64,000 nt of DNA from assembly GCF_002865645.1 (NCBI RefSeq), contig NW_020194620.1, positions 1,805,353-1,869,352 of the forward strand. The letters are read 5' to 3'. A model generated the notes under the pieces. That model did no database searches and was not told the DNA's origin. It worked only from the letters and a program-made list of their open reading frames with translations. Of this stretch, positions 56,629 to 64,000 are shown one piece after another (the first letter of the stretch is position 1; every line of letters begins with the position of its first letter). The DNA comes from Hyaloscypha bicolor E. Its lineage: Eukaryota; Ascomycota; Leotiomycetes; Helotiales; Hyaloscyphaceae. The position numbers and the translations under genes are program-made.

Positions 56629-59600
56629 TTAGTTGAAAGCCTTGGTGAAGGTTGTGACAACGTCCTTCAATCTCGCCTCGAGGTCCTTGCTTAACGCCCC
56701 CTCCTTGTCAATTGTAGCCAGAAGATCCGACTCGTTAGTCTTCAAGTGTGCAATGAAGTCGGCTTCCCATTGCAGGATCTTATTGACTGGAACACTATCG
56801 AGGTGACCATTGACACCGGCATAGATGAGGGGAACCATTTCGTTGACGGCCATAGGAGAGTATTGCTTTTGCTTGAGGAGTTCGGTCAACTGCAAGGAGA
56901 TGCTATTAGTTACATTTCTTACTTAAAAATTCAGGAAAATATAACTTACTCGTTCGCCACGGTTCAGGGTTTGCTTGGTAGCGGCATCCAAATCTGAACC
57001 GAATTGAGCGAAAGCAGCAACTTCACGGTATTGGGCCAAGAAAAGCTTCAATGAACCGGCAACTTGCTTCATGGCCTTAAGTTGGGCAGCGGAACCGACA
57101 CGAGATACGGAAAGACCGACGTTAATGGCAGGTCGAACACCCTTGTAGAAAAGCTCGGCCTCCAAGAAGATTTGACCATCGGTAATTGAAATGACGTTGG
57201 TTGGGATATAGGCAGACACATCACCACCTTGGGTCTCGATAATGGGAAGAGCAGTCAAGGATCCACCACCGTGTTTGTCGCTCATCTTGGCGGCACGCTC
57301 GAGGAGACGAGAGTGGAGGTAGAAAACGTCACCGGGGTAAGCCTCACGTCCAGGAGGACGACGGAGAAGGAGAGACATTTGACGGTATGCAACTGATCAT
57401 GACATTAGTTTGTGAGATCTCTTCAAGGGCGGAGAATTACTGACCAGCCTGCTTGGAAAGGTCATCAAATATAATGACAGCGTGCTTTCCGTTGTCTCTG
57501 TTCAAGGAGTCAGTAGGTGATCAATGAGATTGGAATGGAGGAGTATCTTACCGGAACCACTCGCCCATGGAACAACCTTTATCAAAATGAGTTAGCAGGA
57601 TAAACAAGGTAATGATGTATTAATGATAAGTCGACAACAGAATGAAAGGTTAAGTTGAAGAATTGGCCGCCAGTGCAGCCTTCTTCAGATGACGTTTGGA
57701 AGTCTTGTGGACGGAAAGCGCTGCTGGTGAGGCGAGACTCAACCCATACACTGAGCAATGGTTCTTCTTTGCCTTCCTTGCTTTGTCGGCACATCTGCGC
57801 AAAGCAAGTGTACCAGCTTTGATCAGAGAATGGACGCCGTCGATTACGGCAAGTTGACGGGCATGCGCAGCAGTCTTGGGATGTTTCGCCAATGCCCCAG
57901 GAGAATCGAAGGGCATTTGGCAGTCATCGCAATTGTGGCGCTTCTCTTTCTTGACTTTGCTCCTGGTTTTCTTTCGGATAGCAACGATTTTCTCGGGATT
58001 GTTATGAGCCCATCTCTTTGATTGTTCACGGGCACGAGACAGATAGCCTTCAAGGTCTTCTTCACGTTCGCGGTCGAACCTTGCCTTGTTGCATTTGTTG
58101 ATGGATTGTCGGATTTTGGCCTTGCGAATCTTCTCCATGGCTTCAAGCTGTTGTGGTGTGAGGTTGAGTTCGTCACCGACGCCTTCAGACGGTAGAAGGT
58201 GGGAACATAGCGGACCCCAAGTGACTGAGTCTCGAGTCCAAGGCATGAAACCGCTCCAGATAGGCTCCATGATGGATTTGAAGCAGGCATAGAAAACTGC
58301 GGTGAAGAAAGCTTCGAGACAGAGGAAGAGTAGTCGTCCCAGTGGGACGCGTACAGCGCCTGGCAGAGGAGCCCAGCACAACATTCCGATGTGTAGAAGT
58401 TCGTAGTCTCGTTCATAAGCAAGACGAACAAAGCGAGGAAGTTGAGGGTGTGTTCTGTCTTTGTAATGGACAGTTCGACAAGTTACCCCATATGTTGCAT
58501 TGGTGCCACAGCCAATGTATAGGTGGTAGTTGTTTTCGAGGTCGACGAAGACAAGAGTATAAACGCCCCATGTTCTCTTCTTTGGTGCCGGCAGACCGAG
58601 AAAGAAGTCAATTGATGGAAGAGTATCAGAGGATAGCATAGCAAGCAAGCCCTCGGGGAAGAGAAGTTGCAATGTGAGCCACAGTTGATTGATGATTGGC
58701 TCGAGAACCACCTTGTAGACTGGATTGAGGTACCATTCGGCGGCGCCGATGTTGATCAACTTCAAACAGTAGGCAATGATGACCTGATGCAGTCTTGTAG
58801 CCATGGTGACCTATCATATATTAGCACAAGCTTGATCACGGAAGGATCTGGACTTACTGCTGGGGCACGTATGCTCAATGTCTTGCAGCTGCTGAGTACC
58901 TGGGAATCGACGGTGGTGATTTGGACGCTGTCCAGACTAATTCTGACGCTGTCTGACAGGAGGTGTGCAGATATGGCACCGACACCCTGAATTCCTCCAG
59001 GCAGTGTAGTATCGAAGACAATATAGTACAGGAGACACAACTGAAGGGTGCTCGTTGAGGAGGTGGGGAGGTTGTCGTGAGGTTGTCCAGGAGAAGAGCA
59101 GAAGACGACGAGCAGAGGTTATAACCTCTGCCTCTGCCTCTGCAAAGGCAAGAGCATCCAGGGCAGTTGCCATCATCTGAAGGTTGATGGGGAAGGTGCA
59201 CCCACGCCTTGCGTGGGTGCTGGCACGTTGTACCACAAATGAAGAAAGAGAGAAGAGAAAATGGGGGGAACTTACCAGTAAACGGGGCAATGTACTGCAG
59301 GGGCTTTGAGGTCATGGAATTAGTATGGACTTTTTCTTAACGTCTGAGGATCGAAGGACGGAGACAACTTACTGCGGCTTCTGAGGCGGTAGCGGCAACG
59401 ATAATCGAGTACTTCATAGCATCGTTCTCCTCGAGGGTCTTGACAAGCTGGGCAACGGTAGATCGCTTTTGTCCAACGGCAACGTACACGCAGTAAAGCT
59501 TCTTGGTCTCGTCGTTTCCGTCGTTCCATCGCTTTTGATTGAGCATGGCATCGAGGGCAACGGCAGTCTTTCCGGTTTGACGGTCGCCGATAATCAATTC

Positions 59601-60612
59601 ACGCTGACCACGTCCAATGGGCACCATGGCATCAACTGACTTGAGACCAGTCTGTACAGGCTGGTTGACAGATCGTCGGGGAAGAATACCGGGAGCCTTC
59701 AGCTGGGCACGACGCTTTTCAGTGGTCTTGATAGGTCCCTTGCCATCGATTGGGTTGCCGAGAGCATCAACGACACGACCAAGCATCTCAATCCCGACTG
59801 GAACATCGACCTGTACATTGTGAGCTATGTTCCGAGTTCTTCCCGTATATCAAATACTTACAATTTCTCCGGTACGCTTGACGGTCTCGCCTTCCTTGAC
59901 CAAACGATCAGAACCGAAGAGCACAACACCGACCTGGCCAGCTTCCAAATTCATGCACATGCCCTTGACACCTGAGGCGAACCTATGTTTTATGAGTTGC
60001 TGAGGGATTTTCGTCTGAAGCTGTGGACTTACTCGACAAGCTCCTCAGCTTGGACGTTGGCCATACCGTGGACACGAGCGATACCATCACTATTGTAAAT
60101 ACAAGTTAGCACCCAATTCCATGACCCGTCATCATTGTAGGGTATGCGTGGTCGATGAAGATTGTTTCGCACTGTTGCAACGTACCCTACAGACAAGACA
60201 CGACCAGTCTCAGCAAGACTGGCCTCCTCTTGCACGCCTCTGATTCGCTGCTCGAGAATGGATGAGACCTCGGTCGGCGAAGCCTTTGCATCTGCAGCAT
60301 AATATCGTTTTGCTGCGTTGAAAGCAGCTGGGGCAGCGGCCGGTCGTCCCTGGGAGAAAACGTCAGTTAGCCGAAGCCCGAAAAACATGAACCGGAGCTG
60401 CTGGAGCTGTGTTGAGCTCTCCCAACCATCAACACGCATCGGTCTCCTGGGTGGGTTGAGCTCAATTGAGCTTGCAGAAGCAGCGCGAGCTCATCAGAAG
60501 GTTTGATTGCAGCTTGGAAGTCGGCAATCGAGGCGGTTGGGGTACTCACGGCGGATCTGGCAGAGATTGCTCCCACCGTCCGGGACGACTGGCGCAGGGC
60601 GTTTCTGAACAT
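56629..60612 (-). CDS. ATP1: Mitochondrial ATP synthase F1 subunit alpha
   Basis: Ten-exon model complement(56629..56889, 56950..57392, 57445..57497, 57552..57576, 59276..59303, 59373..59810, 59862..59982, 60033..60089, 60186..60349, 60550..60612). The exons sum to 1653 nt, 550 aa, the usual length for fungal alpha subunits, with every junction in phase. The N-terminus [20 protein letters not shown] is a mitochondrial presequence. Landmarks include [48 protein letters not shown], the Walker [26 protein letters not shown] joined to [33 protein letters not shown] and [20 protein letters not shown]. The protein forms the alpha3beta3 hexamer of F1 in the matrix. Oddity: the intron between the 28-nt and 25-nt exons is about 1.7 kb and carries its own ORF, while the other introns are about 50-200 nt. 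Confidence 0.96.
57650..58804 (-). CDS. GIY-YIG-type nuclease with zinc fingers, nested in ATP1 intron
   Basis: 384-aa frame from the ATG at 58804, same strand as ATP1. Around residues 80-110, [20 protein letters not shown] carries GVY and YIG in the GIY-YIG arrangement. An Arg follows (VTCRTVHY), then [11 protein letters not shown] with a Glu at the place of the metal-binding Glu. After about residue 215 comes a highly basic helical region, then a C2H2-like finger ([18 protein letters not shown], then TAAH). A second finger-like repeat, [18 protein letters not shown], has Tyr in place of its second Cys. The frame probably starts further upstream. A perfect 47-nt intron (58811-58857, GTAAGT...GCTAAT...ATAG) joins in phase to a frame containing [20 protein letters not shown]. 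An ATG at 59176 could begin a first exon ([18 protein letters not shown]), though the next junction is ambiguous. Function as a homing endonuclease is inferred. Confidence 0.72.
   Translation of the reverse strand: MATRLHQVIIAYCLKLINIGAAEWYLNPVYKVVLEPIINQLWLTLQLLFPEGLLAMLSSDTLPSIDFFLGLPAPKKRTWGVYTLVFVDLENNYHLYIGCGTNATYGVTCRTVHYKDRTHPQLPRFVRLAYERDYELLHIGMLCWAPLPGAVRVPLGRLLFLCLEAFFTAVFYACFKSIMEPIWSGFMPWTRDSVTWGPLCSHLLPSEGVGDELNLTPQQLEAMEKIRKAKIRQSINKCNKARFDREREEDLEGYLSRAREQSKRWAHNNPEKIVAIRKKTRSKVKKEKRHNCDDCQMPFDSPGALAKHPKTAAHARQLAVIDGVHSLIKAGTLALRRCADKARKAKKNHCSVYGLSLASPAALSVHKTSKRHLKKAALAANSST
59112..59131. repeat. Perfect 20-bp palindrome in the ATP1 intron
   Basis: GCAGAGGTTATAACCTCTGC reads identically on both strands. 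It is followed directly by two further CTCTGC units, so the right arm is part of a short CTCTGC repeat. It lies about 145 nt inside the intron's 5' end. Confidence 0.9.
59198..59220. repeat. Perfect hairpin, 10-bp stem and 3-nt loop
   Basis: GCACCCACGC, loop CTT, GCGTGGGTGC. It is about 55 nt from the 5' splice site of the long ATP1 intron and would form a very stable stem in the pre-mRNA. Confidence 0.9.
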
Positions 60613-62889
60613 GATGAGCGGGTCTATGGATTAAAGGAAAGGTAGTAGAGGCCAATTGACCAAGCAATTGAGGAGAGGAGATGGGTTGGATCGTGGTGGT
60701 CGAACCTTCACTACTCGAGGTGAAGAAAGAGTTCATGCGAGAACTGGCAGATGAGAAAAGCGCTAGTTGGCTATAATCACGTGATGATCCAACTTTCGCC
60801 GATAATTTCGGCGGCCAATGAGATGAAACGTCGACCTCTTTCTTGTAACTTGTATCTTGTATCTTGTATCTCGCGCAACATGCTTCACTCCTGAACCACG
60901 TAGTGATGGCGACGGATTGAGAGTGAGCAGTGCTCAGCGCTTCGGGACAGATCTCTTCGTCCTGTGATTTGCACTACTTGGCCCTCCCTGCTTACACTGT
61001 TTGTCTCGAGTCCGAGCGATGCATCCTTACTGTTTCTTGCTCTGTGTTGTCTACTTGTCCCGCTGGTAGCATTTCCACTTGAACAGAGCCTCCCCCGAGT
61101 GCTCCGGCGTGCACCCGGCCGCCAAGTCATGGTGGATGGCATCATCAAGCCCTGTTCTGGTTGGTAACTTGTGGCTGAAGATATGGCCGCGACCAATGGG
61201 TGAAGACACCCGTTGGATTCCCACCGCCATATGGTCGTTGAGTCGCCGTTGTTGTCTAATATCCAACACTGCAGCCGTAACTCCGTGTGCGGTCGTTTCG
61301 TGCTCTCTCACTTGAGATGTTCAGGTCGAACAGCCCACGGCCAAGGGCGATGACGGGGGACCCACCACGGCGCGAACTTCGCCCCATGGTCATTCAATCC
61401 AACTTTAGACAGATTTGCCGCGACCCCGCAGTTGCCCTTTGTGTTCGCTCTTGCATCGTACCAGATGGGCGGGCCAATGTCATCGACGACCCACGAGGTT
61501 TGGTTTCTGGCTCTGTTTGCAGCATGCTTGATTCCACCTGGCGTTCAACGAGATTCATGGTCGAATAGAACAAATTCCTTCCATCTGAGCGCCTCAAGCA
61601 TCCAGACATATGAGGCTCCTGAGATCGCGAGACCGTTGTACTTTGATATCTCGCGAGTCCAGATCTATCGTTTGCGAGAGATTTTCAACAACCCGATTCA
61701 GAAGTTCGTGCAGATGCTAATCCCTGGGGTTGCATCCAACAGCCTCGCTCCACATTCTATCGGTCAACGCCAGGCTAAGGCTGATGACTGATGCATCAGC
61801 TTATCCGTTTCCTATCTCCAACAATAGAGTCAAGTTTTTCTTATTTATGCTGAAGTTTCGAGGTTTCATTGCCAAATATCACCGCCGCATCTCAGTTCTC
61901 GAACCGAACGGTGACAGCCTAGCAAGATGGACCCAGCCGGAGAGTGATCACCACAAGAGCTGCGAATTTCGAAGAGGGACTATACATGAATGTCACTAAT
62001 CGACTCGCCCCCAATACCCTTGCATCAGAGTTGAGTCCTAGGTCAACCTGATTTTCCCGAACCACGCTGTTTGGAGATCACTTATTGGATCGTAGAGTTA
62101 CACACAACTTACGAGGTTGCCAATGAGAGATTCTCAGCCTTGCGCCCCTTTCCCCTTATTTGTTACCGGATGCATGGTCCTGCCTCCTGACAGCACAGGT
62201 GGTGCAGTGTTTTGAGCGCAATTCCAAAACAACTTTACAATTCGATTTGGCTGCTATTTCTCGCCAATAGCCCACACGGCCCGACCAACAAAACCAACGC
62301 ATCAAGTGCAGATTAACGTTTCCGGGACTGATTAAAGCCAACTTCGAGGGATAACCGGGTCGGTGAGTCGATTGTGGGGTCGGAGTTGGACAGCAAGCTA
62401 CACAAAGTGACAAGAATGTGCCGAATCCTTGGATTCCTGTTCATGGTCTGGACATCGTCATCTGGTTTCCACTGCCAATAGACTGCTATTGCCCCTGAAA
62501 TTCTTCCTCCCACACGAGGCTGCCACACTTTACTTACCACTTATATCTGCCATTTCGTCCATGTTCCTTAGCTTCTCACCATCCTCCATGCTCCGCAGAG
62601 ACTTCCAGCCACCACCTTAGAGATCATTGGAGGAGTCCTTGGCCGCTGTAAGTGTCCTTTGGGAGATCATACCACGTTTCGAGCTGAAGTTCCATGTCGA
62701 TATCTAACCTGCTAGACGACTTACTTACATCATTTGCAGTGCTGGCAAACTTCGGTCTTCTGGCCCAACCACAACCCGCAAGCTGAAATACGCCCGTTCC
62801 CTCTGGTGAAAAGCCTCCCTTGTGTTCAATCTTACGGGCTGGTCCACTGCCCATCTCCCTAAACTCCAGGTCTTTCAACTTCAGACAAC
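60613..62889. other. Intergenic, no certain gene
   Basis: Divergent upstream region of ATP1 and the aminomutase-like gene. A (TCTTGTA)n run lies near 60841-60875. Plus-strand frames at 61287-61791 (for example ARPLYFDISRVQIYRLREIF) look faintly protein-like and may be debris of a gene, but no family can be named. Confidence 0.4.
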
Positions 62890-64000
62890 ATGTGTTCCCT
62901 CCTTACATACTCGAAGCTTAGCGGAGCTATTAACCATGGCTTGGTTTTACACCGCATTCGCTCAGCAACGAAGTTAAGTAGCAGTGTCTTTCCCGCCACC
63001 CAAAGCAGCTTGTTTCGGTCAGCTGCCCAGAAACAGAGCCAGGCTGGACTTGCTAGAGCTCCAGAGCCAGTGTACTTTCCAGAGCACATCATTCAAGGCC
63101 TTCCTCAAAATATCACACATCCACCAGTCACCTCAAAAGCCTCAGCTCAGACTGTTGACGATACTCTAAAGAAGAGTGGCGCAGTGAAATTGCAGGAGAT
63201 CACAAAGCCCGTGATTGAAACCACTTCGTCCGAGTCTGCCATTGACACTGCCAATGTTCCTGCTTACCACCGTGACTCCAAGTATGACCGGGTTCCATAC
63301 TGGCAAAAGATTGGACGCTGGAAGGATATTACCGAGAAGCAATTTCTGTCTTACAGATGGGGTGTAAGTCAAATCCACACTCCCGGCCAAGTCAGAAGTA
63401 GTTGTTAACAATTCAACAGACTGCGAATGACATTCAAGGCAAGATGAAGCTCCATGATTTCCTCAGGGAAGCCTTACCAGAGAACATTCCCCAAACTGAA
63501 GAGCATCAACACATCCGTACCCGTGATGATTTCATCAAGGATGTCATGGATGGTATCGACAGAGCCCCGATGTCAATTCGTATACCTCCACATATCGTCA
63601 GCTCCATCGACTGGACAAAGCCTATCGAAGACCCTCTTCGTCGCCAGTTCATTCCTATGATGTCCGGTTTCCAGCCTGACCACCCGAAGTTAACTCTGGA
63701 CTCGTTGCATGAGGCTGAGGATTCGCCTGTTGAGGGCTTGGTCCATCGATACCACGACAAATGTCTCTTCCTTGGTACGTTATCTCTCCAACCCCTCTCA
63801 CTGTTTCTCTCCACCGAGCTGACAAGTATACCTACCACAGCATCATCCCACTGCCCACTCTACTGCCGCTTCTGCACACGTTCCTACGCTGTCGGAGCTA
63901 ACACCTCAACCGTCACTAAGTCCTCCCTCAAGCCTCAACTCCGCCGTTGGGAAGCCATGCTCCAATACATCGCCTCCAACCCCGTCATCAATGATGTCGT
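62890..64000 (+). CDS. Lysine 2,3-aminomutase-like radical SAM protein (3' end outside window)
   Basis: Partial model join(62890..63363, 63420..63774, 63841..>64000). The introns 63364-63419 and 63775-63840 have GT/AG ends and preserve phase. The N-terminus is long and rich in Ser, Gln and Ala with a possible mitochondrial presequence (MCSLLTYSKLSGAINHGLVL). The family core starts at RVPYWQKIGRWKDITEKQFL, then RWGTANDIQGKMKLHDFL after splicing, RIPPHIVSSIDWTKPIEDPL, and HRYHDKCLFLASSHCPLYCR, leading into the radical-SAM cluster motif CPLYCRFC (CxxxCxxC), which binds the 4Fe-4S cluster. Bacterial KamA interconverts lysine and beta-lysine using SAM and PLP. The PLP lysine would lie beyond the window, so full activity cannot be judged. 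The fungal role is unknown. Confidence 0.9.

Larger units (their letters stand above)
57577..59275 (-). mobile_element. 1.7-kb ATP1 intron carrying a homing-nuclease-like ORF
   Basis: The intron begins GTAAGT after the first base of the Gly codon in PFTG and ends ATAAAG before GTTGTTCC, with a consensus branch site TGCTAAC at about 57590. Splicing restores the invariant F1-alpha sequence. It is some eight to thirty times longer than the other ATP1 introns, and the extra length is taken up by a same-strand ORF (57650-58804, probably extended to about 59176). The 5' part contains a perfect palindrome and a perfect hairpin (separate entries). No group I or group II intron core was seen, so it appears to be a spliceosomal intron invaded by a selfish gene, or a mobile unit that splices as one. 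The mobile-element status is inference. Confidence 0.65.

Noticed and set aside
57577..59275. Group I or group II self-splicing intron in ATP1
   Set aside because: Ends are GTAAGT...AAAG with a spliceosomal branch site, and I see no P/Q/R/S-type core or domain V-like hairpin; a spliceosomal intron is the simpler reading.
58875..59315. ATP1 exon reading through into the intron as a 146-codon frame
   Set aside because: The frame starts in the 28-nt exon and stays open by chance; splicing at GTAAGT (59275) restores the conserved alpha-subunit sequence, so the read-through is not the product.
61287..61791. Frames possibly derived from a fungal 2EXR-type protein
   Set aside because: Only a vague resemblance around YFDISRVQIY; no ordered set of motifs, so not listed as a gene or pseudogene.

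Overview
The window is nuclear DNA of a filamentous ascomycete. Protein genes are interrupted by short GT-AG introns (about 43-105 nt) with CTAAC-like branch points. Genes are spaced several kilobases apart, and the families are typically fungal: a Zn2Cys6 regulator, HeLo domain, GH16, GT34, GT17 and a Reg1-type phosphatase regulator. The protein flavour suggests a leotiomycete or relative, but that is inference only.

Layout. 0.2-1.3 kb: secreted CAP/PR-1-like protein (minus). 2.5-3.2 kb: decayed HeLo-domain gene (minus). 3.2-10 kb: gene-poor, with small tandem repeats. 10.0-11.9 kb: Reg1-like PP1 regulatory subunit (plus). 12-16.5 kb: gene-poor. 16.6-18.3 kb: splicing factor Prp4 (minus). 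18.9-19.6 kb: broken alpha/beta hydrolase (plus). 20.7-22.3 kb: Zn2Cys6 regulator (plus). 22.3-26.4 kb: gene-poor, with an AT-rich element bounded by direct repeats. 26.4-28.1 kb: GT34 glycosyltransferase (minus). 30.0-33.6 kb: large single-pass membrane protein (plus). 34.4-35.0 kb: Cys-rich protein (plus). 36.5 kb: small secreted protein (plus). 38.8-39.8 kb: GH16 glucanase (plus). 40.1-40.6 kb: frame-broken AIG2/GGCT-like gene (minus). 41.1-41.8 kb: Jac1/HscB (plus). 42.1-42.7 kb: HTH protein (minus). 43.0-44.2 kb: Ptc7-like phosphatase (plus). 44.7-45.3 kb: remnant of a secreted-protein gene. 45.9-47.1 kb: GT17 enzyme (plus). 47-50.7 kb: gene-poor. 50.7-54.0 kb: GAF-domain protein with internal repeats (plus). 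56.6-60.6 kb: ATP1, the mitochondrial F1-ATPase alpha subunit, in ten exons (minus). 62.9-64.0 kb: start of a lysine 2,3-aminomutase-like radical SAM gene (plus), cut by the window edge.

The most striking object lies inside ATP1. One spliceosomal intron is about 1.7 kb while its neighbours are 50-200 nt, and it carries a same-strand ORF. That ORF reads as a GIY-YIG-type nuclease fold followed by a basic segment and C2H2-like zinc fingers. The intron sits in one of the most conserved stretches of the alpha subunit, between exons of only 28 and 25 nt, and has a perfect 20-bp palindrome and a perfect hairpin near its 5' end. This is the expected architecture of a homing-endonuclease-type selfish element living in a nuclear spliceosomal intron.

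Functional themes are mitochondrial (ATP1, Jac1, Ptc7), secretory-pathway glycosylation and wall metabolism (GT34, GT17, GH16), RNA splicing (Prp4) and glucose signalling (Reg1). Around these lies an accessory layer of secreted or self-recognition-type genes, several of them decaying.
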